A DNA stretch of 55,771 nucleotides from an uncultured Clostridia bacterium (GCA_947632045.1 CANRNQ010000013.1:1-55771); one strand, 5' to 3'; positions 32,069-41,163 are shown, counted from the stretch's first letter. The notes: a model not told the origin generated them from the letters alone. Made by a program: numbers and translations.

Positions 32069-32107
32069 ATATTTATAAGTAAGTAAATTCCGAGGGAGTG
32101 AATCTAT

Positions 32108-32395
32108 ATGAATATTCAAAACGAGCTTGAAAGGCTGATGACCGATGCAAAAAACGACTCAAGGCTGCGAAAAGAACTCATAGCCGCAGCAAGATCCGAA
32201 GATCCTATGAAGTCGTTTTGCGATATCTGCGTTAAAAACGGATATGAAATCTATCTCGGAGAGCTTTTCGCCTATGGTCAGGATATGAACGACGCAAAGC
32301 TGAGAAGCGTAAACGGCGGAGGCGTAAACGCGATAGACGGCTGGGATGATACCTTCGGACTGCTGATAAAAGAGCTGGAGGATATGAAGGACTGA
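32108..32395 (+). CDS. Nif11-like leader peptide family protein
   Basis: 95 residues. The region to about residue 72 follows the Nif11 leader pattern: a helical start (ELERLMTDAKNDSRLRKEL), SFCDICVKNGYEI, and LRSVNGGG ending in the double-glycine-type cleavage site (residues 70-72). A 23-residue tail follows (VNAIDGWDDTFG and an acidic helix). Proteins of this family are often precursors of ribosomally made modified peptides, but this tail has no Cys and no modifying enzyme is near. It is probably co-transcribed with the WYL regulator 16 bp downstream. A strong GAGGGAGTG site precedes the ATG. Confidence 0.75.
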   Translation: MNIQNELERLMTDAKNDSRLRKELIAAARSEDPMKSFCDICVKNGYEIYLGELFAYGQDMNDAKLRSVNGGGVNAIDGWDDTFGLLIKELEDMKD

Positions 32396-32411
32396 AAAAG
32401 AGGTGAGCTTA

Positions 32412-33431
32412 ATGGCTAAAGGGGCGAATCAAAAGCTAAAGTGTATGTACCTTGCGAAAATTCTGCTTGAAAACACCGACGAAGACAACGCCATGACCAT
32501 GAACGATATAATATCGTCGCTTAAGACTTACGGCATTCAGGCTGAACGCAAGAGCATATATGACGATATTGAGGCTCTGCGCGTTTTTGGCATAGACGTT
32601 GCAACAAGAAAGGGCAAAAGCTTTGAGTATTTCATTGCGGAGCGCGATTTTCAGCTTCCCGAGTTAAAGCTTTTGGTTGACGCGGTGCAATCGTCAAAAT
32701 TCATAACCGAGCGCAAATCGGAGCAGCTAATAAAGAAGATGGAGCGTCTCGCAAGCAAGCACCAGGCAAACCAGCTTCAGCGCCAGATATGCATAAAGAA
32801 TCGCGTGAAGACGATGAACGAAAGCATATATTACAATGTAGACAAAATACACACCGCGATTTCGACGGGCTGCAAGATTTGTTTTAAATATTTTGAATGG
32901 AAGGCTTCGTTCAGCGGCGGAGAAAAGCTGCAAAAGCAGTTGAAGCGCGGCGGGCAAAATTACATAATAAGCCCGTGGGAGCTGACTTGGGATGATGAAA
33001 ATTATTATCTCATAGGCTACGACAGCTTAAGCGATATGGTAAAGCATTATCGAGTTGACAAAATGATGTCAATTGAGCTTTCGCCCGAAAAAAGAGAGGG
33101 CGACGAGTATTTCAAGGATTTCAATATGAGTGAATATCAGAAAAAGATATTCTCCATGTTCGGGGGCGACGAGGAAAGGGTGACCCTGTGCTTTTCAAAC
33201 GATAAAGCCGGAGTTGTTGTCGACAGATTTGGAAAGGATATTGTCATCTCAAAATACGACGACGAGCATTTTCAGGTGAGCGTCGACGTTATAGTCAGCC
33301 CACAGTTTCTCGGCTGGCTGTTCGCGCTCGGCGACGACGTAAAGCTGCTGTCGCCGAAAGCAGTTGTATCGCAGTTTAAAAAGCAGAGCAAAAGAGTGGC
33401 GAAGCTATATAAGGACAAGGACAAAAAGTAA
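32412..33431 (+). CDS. WYL-domain transcriptional regulator
   Basis: 339 residues. An N-terminal winged helix (about 5-75, with RKSIYDDIEALRVFGIDV) is followed by a linker and a WYL domain (about 140-225, with NYIISPWELTWDDENYYLIG and the HYRVDKM end) and a C-terminal WCX-type extension. WYL proteins sense ligands, often nucleic-acid fragments or nucleotides, and regulate defence or stress genes. The ATG at 32412 follows AGAGGTGAGC. Pairing with a Nif11-type gene suggests local autoregulation. No defence system is seen next to it. Confidence 0.88.
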   Translation: MAKGANQKLKCMYLAKILLENTDEDNAMTMNDIISSLKTYGIQAERKSIYDDIEALRVFGIDVATRKGKSFEYFIAERDFQLPELKLLVDAVQSSKFITERKSEQLIKKMERLASKHQANQLQRQICIKNRVKTMNESIYYNVDKIHTAISTGCKICFKYFEWKASFSGGEKLQKQLKRGGQNYIISPWELTWDDENYYLIGYDSLSDMVKHYRVDKMMSIELSPEKREGDEYFKDFNMSEYQKKIFSMFGGDEERVTLCFSNDKAGVVVDRFGKDIVISKYDDEHFQVSVDVIVSPQFLGWLFALGDDVKLLSPKAVVSQFKKQSKRVAKLYKDKDKK

Positions 33432-33578
33432 TTTCAAAAAGCGAGATCGTACAAAGTCAAGACCGCGGCCGCTTTTTAGTAAGGAATCAAGATAGGCGGC
33501 AAAATGAAAAAAGTGAGAAAAAGCTCTTGATTTTTAAGAACTGTTGTGGTAATATATTTGAGCGACAAATAATAAGAT

Positions 33579-33655
33579 GCGCTGCTAGCTCAGCTGGATA
33601 GAGTGCTTGACTACGAATCAAGAGGTCAGGGGTTCGAGTCCCTTGCAGCGCGCCA
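33579..33655 (+). tRNA. tRNA-Arg (anticodon ACG)
   Basis: A full cloverleaf with CCA encoded. The acceptor stem GCGCTGC pairs with GCAGCGC, the D arm is GCTC...GAGT, and the anticodon stem-loop CTTGA-CTACGAA-TCAAG has ACG at 33613-33615. The T arm is AGGGG-TTCGAGT-CCCTT. It reads CGU, CGC and CGA codons after A34 is edited to inosine. Confidence 0.97.
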
Positions 33656-33672
33656 GATGTTTATCGCGTAAA

Positions 33673-33720
33673 GAGCTCCGTCAAAAGACCTGTAAGGCTT
33701 TTTGACGGAGCTCCTCTTTA
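33673..33720 (+). terminator. Intrinsic terminator after tRNA-Arg
   Basis: A long stem GAGCTCCGTCAAAAG / CTTTTTGACGGAGCTC with a short loop, followed by CTCTTTATT. It sits 17 nt after the tRNA. Confidence 0.85.
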
Positions 33721-33765
33721 TTGTCAAGCTTTTTAAAATTTTTTCTATATGGCTTCACGGCTCGC

Positions 33766-34629
33766 TTACCACTCTCCGGCTTCTTTGAGCAGAGCGAATA
33801 TTTCGTCCTTCTTTTCCTCCGCGTCCCTGTATCCGTCCTCGTGGAGCTGAAGCAGCTTGTCCTTGTCTTTTTCAAAGCGACTTATGCCCACCGGATTTTT
33901 TGGGCGCACAGCCACTATGTTTCCGTTTTTCTCCTCGCGCGCTATTAAATCAAGGGCGGAATTATACATATTATGCCTGTTCTTATTTGCTTCGATAAAG
34001 AACGGGTATTTTTTATACTTCAGCTTCATTGCCCCTATTAAAGACGCGGGCTTTTTTCTGTATCCGTCATGCTGAGTGAGTACGACGAGGTTTTTGCTGT
34101 TGCCGTTTTTAATGCTCTGCTTTACCGGTATGGAATCCGCTATGCCGCCGTCAAGGTATTTTTTTCCGCCGATTTCTTTAATGCGCGATATGAGCGGCAA
34201 GGACGAAGACGCGACGACAATACCCATGTCCTTCCTCAAATCGTTTATCTTAAGATACTCCGCTTTGCCGGTTTCGACGTTTGTGACCACTGCGTAGAAG
34301 TCGGTTCTGCAATTGAGAAACGCGTCGTAATCATATAAATTCAACTCCTGTGGAATTGTGTAATACACAAATTCCACCCCGAACATATCGCCGGTTTTTC
34401 TTAGACTTTGCAGGCTGCAATATCTGTTATCGTTGAGAAATTCAGTGTTTACCTTTATCGCTCTTCCCCGCTGACCGGAAAGATAAGAGCAGGCGTGCCC
34501 CGCTCCGGCCGATACGCCGTAGCAGTCCTTGAAATAAATATCGTTGTCGTTTAGAAAGTCGAGTACTCCGGTGGTGTAAGCTCCTCGCATACCTCCGCCC
34601 TCGAGAACAAGCCCCGCATTGTAGTACAT
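33766..34629 (-). CDS. Patatin-like phospholipase
   Basis: 287 residues. The family's glycine-rich oxyanion loop LVLEGGGMRGAYTTGVLD, nucleophile Ser40 (GVSAG) and catalytic Asp160 (YLDGGIADSIP) are all present, so the Ser-Asp dyad is intact. It lacks a signal peptide and should be a cytoplasmic or membrane-associated lipid acyl hydrolase (RssA/YjjU type). A GGAGATGAT site precedes the ATG. It is a single gene with no functional partner evident. Confidence 0.93.
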   Translation of the reverse strand: MYYNAGLVLEGGGMRGAYTTGVLDFLNDNDIYFKDCYGVSAGAGHACSYLSGQRGRAIKVNTEFLNDNRYCSLQSLRKTGDMFGVEFVYYTIPQELNLYDYDAFLNCRTDFYAVVTNVETGKAEYLKINDLRKDMGIVVASSSLPLISRIKEIGGKKYLDGGIADSIPVKQSIKNGNSKNLVVLTQHDGYRKKPASLIGAMKLKYKKYPFFIEANKNRHNMYNSALDLIAREEKNGNIVAVRPKNPVGISRFEKDKDKLLQLHEDGYRDAEEKKDEIFALLKEAGEW

Positions 34630-34770
34630 AATAATATCATCTCCATAATTGTGCTGCTATTGATTATTATAGCTTGTTTTTTGGTAAAGTAAAGCGTATG
34701 TAGTCAAACTTTGTTTGCGCGGTTTAAAATCTTAGAATCCTTGGTGAGATAAGTGCTGCGCGGCTGTCGG

Positions 34771-36480
34771 CTACGCCTGCTCAAAATATACATTCACCGT
34801 TGTACCTTTGCCAAATTCACTCCTTATGTCTATTTCAGCGCCGTGCCTTTCAGCGATATGCTTGACTATGGCTAAGCCAAGTCCGGTTCCGCCGGTTTGC
34901 TTTGAGCGGCTTTTGTCAACGCGGTAAAAGCGCTCGAATACTCTGCCAAGATGCTCCGGCGGTATGCCTATGCCTGTGTCCTCCACCGTCAAGCGCAGCA
35001 TACCGTTATCGGGCTCTGTCTTAAGGTGCACCACTCCGCCGCGCTTATTATAACGTATGGCGTTGTCGCATAGATTGTATATCAGTTCATATATCATCTC
35101 GCGCTCGCCTCGTATTTTGCATTTTTCCGAGCTTACCTCAATTGTTATTCCGTTGCTTTTGGCGTTCATCTCGAGCGAGTCGGCACATTCCTCAAGAATA
35201 TCGCTCAGGTCTATTGTAGTAAACCTTGAACTGTCGCTCGCCTCCTCTTCAAGACGCGAGAGCTTTATTATATCCTCGATAAGCGCGACAAGTCGTTTCG
35301 ACTCCTTGTGTATACGACCCGAAAATTTCTTTACGTCCTCGGCGCTTGCTATGCCGCTTTCTATTATTTCGGCGTATCCGGATATGGAGGTGAGGGGAGT
35401 CTTCAACTCGTGCGATACGTTCGCGGTGAACTCCTGCTTCATTTTTTCGACGCTTCTGTGATGTGTGACGTCAACAATTAGGCAAACCACTCCCGTCTGC
35501 GCCCGATTTACAAATACGGGATTTGCGAGTATCTGAAAATTTTTGTCGCCTATATCGATTTCACAAAAGGAATTTTTGCCTCCGCGCGCACGCTCAACAC
35601 ATTCTAAAAATCTTTCCCTTTCGATATCGGGCAGCTCTACCGAGTCAAGAGTCGAATTGCGCCGCGTGTGTACTATTTTCTGCGCGCTGCCGTTGTGCAT
35701 AATAACTCTTCCGTCAGCGTCAAGGAATATAAGACCTTCCTCCATGTTTTCGGTTATGGTCTTTATTTTTTCGTTTTCCGCCAACAGCTCCTCGTCCTTG
35801 CGCCATATCTGCTCTCGCTGCTTTTCTATGGTGTTTGAAAAGGGCAAAAGCTCGTCGTAAACAGCGCCCTCTGTATTTTTTGCCATGTTTTCTATCGGCT
35901 TCGTTATATGCTCCGACATTCGCTTTGCAAGGAAAAAGCATATGAGTATTATTGCCGCGCCTATCACAAGTATGGCGGGAAGTATGCTGTTAAACATGGA
36001 GAGTACACCGTATATATTGGCGGATACTCTTAGTATATCGCCGTTATCGAGCCTGACCGCATAATAATATCTAAGCTCGCCTGTTTCGCTTGAATAACGG
36101 CTGCTTATACCGGTTCCGCTGCTTTTTGCCTGTATAAATTCGGGCCTGTCCGAATGATTGTCCATCTTTTCCCTGTGAAGACTGCGATTGTTTTCATACA
36201 GCACGGAGCCGTCGGGCGCTATGACCGTTATTCTATAACTGCTTTCGGAGCGCTTGTCAAGCTCGTCGTATGACGGCATTTCGTTGCAGTCGACCCTAAG
36301 CAGCTCAATATATGTTTTGACGTCGTCGCGCAGCTGACCTGACGTGAGGAACCAAAATATTATGCTCACTGCAAAGCTTGTAAGCAAAAGCGAAACGAGC
36401 CCGACGATGGTAAGGTTTTTTGTTATGTTTGAACGCAGGTTTGCGCCCTTGGTTTTCAAAGCGCGTTTATCACTGTTCAC
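34771..36480 (-). CDS. PhoR-like sensor histidine kinase with PAS domain
   Basis: 569 residues. Membrane helix 1 (about 24-48), an extracytoplasmic domain (about 50-155), helix 2 (about 157-182), a HAMP-like linker, a PAS domain (about 240-335, MEEGLIFLDADGRVIMHN), HisKA with His357 (NVSHELKTPLTSISGYAE) and the ATPase domain (NLCDNAIRYNKRGG; DTGIGIPPEHLGRVFERFYRVD; GTGLGLAIVK). This architecture matches PhoR/WalK-type kinases. It overlaps the response regulator gene by 11 bp and is translated from the same mRNA. Confidence 0.93.
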   Translation of the reverse strand: MNSDKRALKTKGANLRSNITKNLTIVGLVSLLLTSFAVSIIFWFLTSGQLRDDVKTYIELLRVDCNEMPSYDELDKRSESSYRITVIAPDGSVLYENNRSLHREKMDNHSDRPEFIQAKSSGTGISSRYSSETGELRYYYAVRLDNGDILRVSANIYGVLSMFNSILPAILVIGAAIILICFFLAKRMSEHITKPIENMAKNTEGAVYDELLPFSNTIEKQREQIWRKDEELLAENEKIKTITENMEEGLIFLDADGRVIMHNGSAQKIVHTRRNSTLDSVELPDIERERFLECVERARGGKNSFCEIDIGDKNFQILANPVFVNRAQTGVVCLIVDVTHHRSVEKMKQEFTANVSHELKTPLTSISGYAEIIESGIASAEDVKKFSGRIHKESKRLVALIEDIIKLSRLEEEASDSSRFTTIDLSDILEECADSLEMNAKSNGITIEVSSEKCKIRGEREMIYELIYNLCDNAIRYNKRGGVVHLKTEPDNGMLRLTVEDTGIGIPPEHLGRVFERFYRVDKSRSKQTGGTGLGLAIVKHIAERHGAEIDIRSEFGKGTTVNVYFEQA

Positions 36481-37141
36481 CTATCTTATACCCCACATGT
36501 CTTACTGTCACTATATAATTTCCGGCCTCGCCAAGCTTTTGCCTGAGCGTTTTTATGTGCATATCAACGGTGCGGCTCTCGCCCTCAAAGTCATAGCCCC
36601 AGACCTTGCCGAGAAGCTTTTCGCGCGTTAGCGCTATGTCTTTGTTAGCGACAAGGTATTTTAAAAGCTCGTATTCCTTATATGTCAGAGCGCAGACCTC
36701 ATTGCCTACCGTGACCTTGCGCCTGTGGTCGTCGATGGTTATTTCCTTATATTTAAGAGTTTTGCTTTCCTGTCGGCCTTCGCAGCGTCTGAGCAGGGCC
36801 TTGACCCTCGATACGAGCTCCATTACGCCGAAGGGCTTTGTTATGTAATCGTCCGCGCCCATATCAAGACCCTTTACCTTGTCTATTTCGCTTGTTTTCG
36901 CGGTTACCATAATAACGGGGATATCGCCGCCGTTGCCGTCGGCGCGTATTTTGCGCAGCATCGTCAGACCGTCCTCGCCGGGGAGCATTATATCAAGCAA
37001 GACAAGGTCGGGCTGCTGCTGTTCAAAAGCGTCGAAAAAATCTATGCCGTTTGAAAATGCACGCACCTCAAAGCCGCTGTTTTTAATAGCATAGCTTTCC
37101 ATCTCTCTTATATCGTTATCGTCCTCAACAATATATATCAT
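36470..37141 (-). CDS. PhoB/OmpR-family response regulator
   Basis: 223 residues. The receiver has IVEDDND, the phosphoacceptor Asp50 (VLLDIMLPGEDG), MVTAK and ITKPFGVMELV. The winged helix (about 125-222) ends VWGYDFEGESRTVDMHIKTLRQKLG. The ATG at 37141 follows GGCGGAG. Six codons upstream lies a non-ATG start without its own site. First gene of the pair with the PAS kinase. Phosphate limitation is the usual PhoBR signal, but no pst or pho genes are here to confirm it. Confidence 0.92.
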   Translation of the reverse strand: MIYIVEDDNDIREMESYAIKNSGFEVRAFSNGIDFFDAFEQQQPDLVLLDIMLPGEDGLTMLRKIRADGNGGDIPVIMVTAKTSEIDKVKGLDMGADDYITKPFGVMELVSRVKALLRRCEGRQESKTLKYKEITIDDHRRKVTVGNEVCALTYKEYELLKYLVANKDIALTREKLLGKVWGYDFEGESRTVDMHIKTLRQKLGEAGNYIVTVRHVGYKIGEQ

Positions 37142-37159
37142 AAGCTCCGCCTCTTCCAA

Positions 37160-37487
37160 AATGGGGTAGTTGTTTTATCTTTACATAAGTATTATATCAC
37201 AAAGTAATAAGCTGCGGGTAAAAATTTGATAAAATATGCAGAGCGCATTTGCCTCCTCTCCGGCAGTGGCAAAAAAGTTTTTAACAGGCTGCGGCAGAGC
37301 TCATATTTGCGTTGCGCTATGTTTCGGAGTATAATTATATTTAACCGGCTTGGTTTTATCAAAAAGCTCTGTTAAAGCGGGCTTATACGTTGACGTTTTA
37401 CAGCTTAGGGAGAGTATCAAAAAGAGATAGCTCTCTGTTTACCGAGGAAATACTTAAAAAATAAAAAATGATTTCAAGAGGTGCAAA
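37160..37487. other. Divergent intergenic region without a supported gene
   Basis: About 330 bp between the response regulator and tatD. AT-rich, with only weak promoter-like hexamers (TTGACG near 37390). No ORF with a ribosome site and no strong hairpin was seen. An AAGAGGTGC site belongs to tatD. Confidence 0.35.
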
Positions 37488-38255
37488 ATGAAAAAAATAT
37501 TTGATGTGCACGCGCATTACGATGATGAAGCATTTGACGATGACCGAGAATTTTTGATAGCCTCTATGCTTGAAAAAGAAATAGCGGGAGTGATAAACGG
37601 AGCAACGGATATCGAATCGGCTCTATTCGGCGTTGAGCTTGCGGGAAAATACAAGGGCTTTTACACGAGCGCAGGCTATCACCCCGATACCATACACAGG
37701 GCTCCGGAGGATTATATAGAGCGGCTGGCGCAGGTTTTAAAGGATCCGGCGGTCGTTGCGGTGGGTGAGATTGGACTCGACTATCACTGGGATACATCTC
37801 CGCGCGATTTTCAGCGAGCCTGCTTTGAAAAGCAGCTTGCCCTCGCAAAAGAGTTTGATCTGCCTGTTGTCGTGCATGACCGTGAGGCTCACGGCGATAC
37901 GCTTGAACTTTTAAAAAAATACCGCCCAAAGGGCATAGTCCATTGCTTTTCCGGCAGCGCGGAGCTCGCTGAGCAAATCATAAGGCTCGGTATGTCTATA
38001 AGCCTTGGGGGAGCAGTGACGTTTAAAAATGCACGCAAAGGTATAGAGGTCGCCAAAACGGTACCGCTTGACAGACTTATGCTTGAAACCGATGCGCCGT
38101 ATATGGCTCCGGTTCCGTTTCGCGGAAAGAGATGCGACTCAAGAATGATAAAATATACCGCGGAAAAAATTGCTGAGATAAGAAATATAAGCGTTGACGA
38201 GCTTTTGGAGAAAAATATGGAAAACGCTCGGCTCGTGTTTGGCGTAAGCGTGTGA
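37488..38255 (+). CDS. TatD-family metal-dependent hydrolase/DNase
   Basis: 255 residues, full length. It has the metal-binding start FDVHAHYDDEAF, the GEIGLDYHW motif, VVHDREAHGDT, VHCFSGS and the closing LETDAPYMAP. TatD proteins are cytoplasmic metal-dependent nucleases linked to DNA repair and quality control. A good AAGAGGTGC site precedes the ATG. The decarboxylase-fold gene follows 57 bp downstream on the same strand. Confidence 0.94.
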   Translation: MKKIFDVHAHYDDEAFDDDREFLIASMLEKEIAGVINGATDIESALFGVELAGKYKGFYTSAGYHPDTIHRAPEDYIERLAQVLKDPAVVAVGEIGLDYHWDTSPRDFQRACFEKQLALAKEFDLPVVVHDREAHGDTLELLKKYRPKGIVHCFSGSAELAEQIIRLGMSISLGGAVTFKNARKGIEVAKTVPLDRLMLETDAPYMAPVPFRGKRCDSRMIKYTAEKIAEIRNISVDELLEKNMENARLVFGVSV

Positions 38256-38312
38256 AGCAAAGCGCCGCAGATCAAATGATTTATGCGTAAGATTATTCGG
38301 GACGGTGTTAAA

Positions 38313-39764
38313 ATGCTTAGCGACAAGCTTGAAGAATATTCAAAGTCGGGAATATATCCGTTTCATATGCCGGGGCATAAAAGGCGGGGGGATATGCTGT
38401 GCAAAATAAGCGCAGAGCACGATCTTACTGAGGTAGAGGGCGTTGATGATCTGCATTCCCCCTGCGGAATATTAAAGGAGGCAATGGACAATGCGGCTGA
38501 GTTTTTTGGAGCAAAGAAAACCTTTTTTCTCGTAGGAGGCAGTACGGTCGGAATATTGTCGGCGCTTGCCGCCTGCACACAGAGGGGCGGGAAAATCGTC
38601 TGTGCCCGCAACTGCCATAAATCGGTATACAATGGTATTGCTCTGCTCGGACTAAGCCCGATTTATGTGCTTCCGCCGGTCATATCTCCGCTCGGAATAC
38701 ACGGCTCCATATCTCCGCTTGACGTTGAAGCGGCTCTTAAAGAAAATGTAAATGTGCAAGCGGTCATACTGACGTCGCCAACCTATGAGGGGGTAATATC
38801 CGACATAAGCTCAATTTCGGATATATGCCGCAGACACGGCGCGGTGCTGATAGTGGACGAAGCGCACGGCGCTCATCTTGGGCATTTTGAGGGCTTTCCG
38901 GCAGGGGCCGTAAGGTCCGGCGCGGATATAGTAATACAAAGCGCCCACAAGACCCTAGGGGCGCTTACACAGAGCGCGCTTTTGCATATCTGCGGAGAGA
39001 GAGTAAGCGCAGATGATGTTGCAAAAAAGCTCGCGGTATTTGAAACGAGCTCACCTTCGTATCTTATTATGGAAAGCATTGACGGTGCGATATGTAATCT
39101 TCAAGCATACGGCAAGCAGCTTTTTGAGGAATACGCCGAAAGGCTTGACCGCTTTTTAAGGAAAGCGGCCGGGCTCAAGAGTATAGATGTGTTTTTATGC
39201 GGCCGAAACGGACAAGTCGGCAGCGGCGAAATATTTGCCTTTGACAGAGGCAAGCTGACAATAAGCGCCATACGCGCGGGGCTTACAGGGACAGCCCTTG
39301 CGAGGCTCCTGCTGAAAAAATATAAAATACAGGTGGAAATGGCTTCACTGAATTATATTGTGGCGATGACCTCATACTGCGACGTCGACGAAGGCTTTGA
39401 GCGCCTTTGGACCGCTCTATCTGATATAGACGGCTCGGCGCCCTGCCCCTTGCAGGAGTATGCTAAGGCGCTTCCGTTTTTGACAGAAGCGCCGGACAGG
39501 GCTGTGGAAATATTTGAAGCCGAGGTTATCGACCGCGAGTATGTGCATATAGAAGCTTCATCGGGCAGGGCGAGCGGAGAATTTATTCTCGCGTATCCGC
39601 CGGGCATACCGCTTATCGTGCCGGGAGAAATAATAAACCGAGAGCTTATCAAGCTGATTTGCGCGCTTGTCGACGCCGGGGTGACGGTACGGAAAAGCGA
39701 GTCGACAGGGCTTTTTGATATATCGGTGTTAAAAATAAAGGCGGGAGAAAAATCTCTGAAATAA
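38313..39764 (+). CDS. Orn/Lys/Arg decarboxylase-family PLP enzyme
   Basis: 483 residues. An aminotransferase-fold decarboxylase: it starts with the substrate-binding FHMPGHKRRG and shows the PLP contacts DEAHGAHLGHF and the Schiff-base Lys in QSAHKTLGALTQSALLH. The C-terminal domain is short and contains YPPGIPLIVPGE. It lacks the N-terminal wing domain of the large inducible decarboxylases, as in Bacillus SpeA/YaaO. Likely substrates are arginine or lysine for polyamine synthesis. The ATG at 38313 is chosen because the open frame to 38283 has no ribosome site; the GGGACGGTG upstream is only moderate. Confidence 0.88.
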   Translation: MLSDKLEEYSKSGIYPFHMPGHKRRGDMLCKISAEHDLTEVEGVDDLHSPCGILKEAMDNAAEFFGAKKTFFLVGGSTVGILSALAACTQRGGKIVCARNCHKSVYNGIALLGLSPIYVLPPVISPLGIHGSISPLDVEAALKENVNVQAVILTSPTYEGVISDISSISDICRRHGAVLIVDEAHGAHLGHFEGFPAGAVRSGADIVIQSAHKTLGALTQSALLHICGERVSADDVAKKLAVFETSSPSYLIMESIDGAICNLQAYGKQLFEEYAERLDRFLRKAAGLKSIDVFLCGRNGQVGSGEIFAFDRGKLTISAIRAGLTGTALARLLLKKYKIQVEMASLNYIVAMTSYCDVDEGFERLWTALSDIDGSAPCPLQEYAKALPFLTEAPDRAVEIFEAEVIDREYVHIEASSGRASGEFILAYPPGIPLIVPGEIINRELIKLICALVDAGVTVRKSESTGLFDISVLKIKAGEKSLK

Positions 39765-39800
39765 ATTTCCGAGATATACGGCAGGCGGCGCGAGAGTGTT

Positions 39801-40343
39801 TTACGGCTCGCGGAAGGGAACGCCGAGATATTCGGTTACCGAAAGCGCGAGGTTTTTAGCTATCTCGCCGATATTTTCTCTTATCCACTGAGCGTCCTGT
39901 CGATTGTCATGATAAGCAACCTCTATAAGCACCGCCGGAGCCTTAGTCTTCTTCAGCTCCGCAAGGGTCGTTGTAGATACCGCTTTTACCTTGTTGGGGT
40001 CGGGATATATCGTTTTGAAATTGCTTGCGATTATATCTGCGGCGCGTTTACCGTTGACGCTGCCGGCGTAATAATATACGTCCGTGCCCATCAGCTTGCC
40101 GGACAGGCTCTCGGGCGCGGCGTTTGAATGAAGCGCAAGGTGTAAATCGTAATTGCCTGAATTGGACAGTGCGATGGCTCTGCCGAGGCTTTGGTCCGGG
40201 TCGTTCCTGTTTACTGTTATTCCGCTTGCGATAAGATAGGGAATTAGCTCATCAGCGACAAGATTCATATAGTATTCCTCGTTGCCGCCGTCGATATAGG
40301 GGTTAAATTCCTGAGTAGACGGGCTGATAAATACGGAAGGCAA
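39801..40343 (-). CDS. N-acetylmuramoyl-L-alanine amidase (Amidase_3 variant)
   Basis: 180 residues, only the catalytic domain. The Glu ligand (GGNEEYYMN), the second His ligand (LHLALHSNAAP) and the catalytic Glu (VLIEVAYHDN) are present. The usual first motif DxGHGG with its His is replaced by ISPSTQEFNPY, a variant I recall from other Firmicute amidases. There is no signal peptide or wall-binding domain, as in spore mother-cell amidases. The start at 40343 is TTG with AGGAGA 7 nt upstream. Convergent with the decarboxylase gene. Confidence 0.82.
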   Translation of the reverse strand: MPSVFISPSTQEFNPYIDGGNEEYYMNLVADELIPYLIASGITVNRNDPDQSLGRAIALSNSGNYDLHLALHSNAAPESLSGKLMGTDVYYYAGSVNGKRAADIIASNFKTIYPDPNKVKAVSTTTLAELKKTKAPAVLIEVAYHDNRQDAQWIRENIGEIAKNLALSVTEYLGVPFREP

Positions 40344-40379
40344 AATATCATCTCCTATAATTCTGATAAAGCATTATAT

Positions 40380-40410
40380 GCGGCGGGGTAAAAAAGCGTT
40401 ACCCCGCCGC
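40380..40410. other. Perfect 12-bp hairpin in the amidase-fur divergent region
   Basis: GCGGCGGGGTAA-AAAAGCG-TTACCCCGCCGC. It lies upstream of both divergent genes, 37 bp before the amidase start. It may be an mRNA 5' structure for the amidase, a protein-binding palindrome or a terminator fossil. No T tract follows on either strand. Confidence 0.5.
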
Positions 40411-40548
40411 AGCCTTAAAATTACCGAGCAGCTTCTATTTTTTTGAGGGAAATAAATTCTTTTGAAAATGGATTTGTTAAAATTTCAAAAATATTACAAA
40501 TATTCCCTTTACTTTTTGCCGAGGATATGCTATTTTATATACATAAAC

Positions 40549-40565
40549 AATTATGATTATCGTTT
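40549..40565 (+). promoter_or_regulatory. Candidate Fur/PerR operator
   Basis: The sequence CAATTAT-G-ATTATCG at about 40549-40563 matches the 7-1-7 Fur box at 10 of 14 positions and the Per box at 9 of 14. It lies about 65 bp before the regulator ATG, where autoregulation would be expected. The match is moderate. Confidence 0.35.
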
Positions 40566-40627
40566 TTTGCTTTATCTATGAAGCTCTTTAATTGCTATGA
40601 GCCGCATAAGGCTAAGGAAGGTGCAAA

Positions 40628-41056
40628 ATGAGGAAATTGAACTTCAGCAAAAAAAGAGATGCTGTGCTGTCCGTCCTGCGCTCGACGAATGTTCACCCGA
40701 CGGCTGAATGGATATACAACCGCCTAAAGACTGAATATCCTGATTTTAGTCTTGGCACAGTTTATCGCAATCTCTCACTTTTTAAAGAGCAGGGACTTGT
40801 CGTGACTGTGGCGACCGTTAACGGACAAGAGCGTTACGACGGCGTTGTGACCGCTCACGCTCACTTTGTGTGCAATAATTGCGGCAGCATAGCTGATATA
40901 AACTGTCTTAATGACAGCAGCGGACTTGACGAGCGTATAGAGCGGCTTTATGACTGTAAGGTGGACAGACACAGCCTTTGCTTTTATGGTGTTTGTTCAA
41001 ACTGCAAGCATGAGTCGTCCGCCGAGAAAGCGCCGCTTAACGATGCATCAGTATAA
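40628..41056 (+). CDS. Fur/PerR-family metalloregulator
   Basis: 142 residues. The N-terminal winged helix (about 1-80: [47 protein letters not shown]) and the dimerisation domain with a structural zinc site (FVCNNCGSI and GVCSNCKHE) mark a Fur-superfamily repressor. The VxPTAxxIY start and the reverse rubrerythrin gene directly downstream suggest the peroxide sensor PerR rather than an iron or zinc regulator. An AAGGAAGGTG site precedes the ATG. Confidence 0.88.
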   Translation: MRKLNFSKKRDAVLSVLRSTNVHPTAEWIYNRLKTEYPDFSLGTVYRNLSLFKEQGLVVTVATVNGQERYDGVVTAHAHFVCNNCGSIADINCLNDSSGLDERIERLYDCKVDRHSLCFYGVCSNCKHESSAEKAPLNDASV

Positions 41057-41163
41057 GGACAGCGCCGAGCGGCCAACGATGCAAAAGTGCAGGGGTTGCG
41101 CCTTGTGAGGAGTTGTCCGAATTTTCTGATAAATTATATTTTATTAAAAGCGAGGAGATCAAA

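Noticed and set aside
32108-32395. A nitrogen-fixation role for the Nif11-type protein
   Set aside because: No nif genes are present. The family name is historical and most members are leader peptides.
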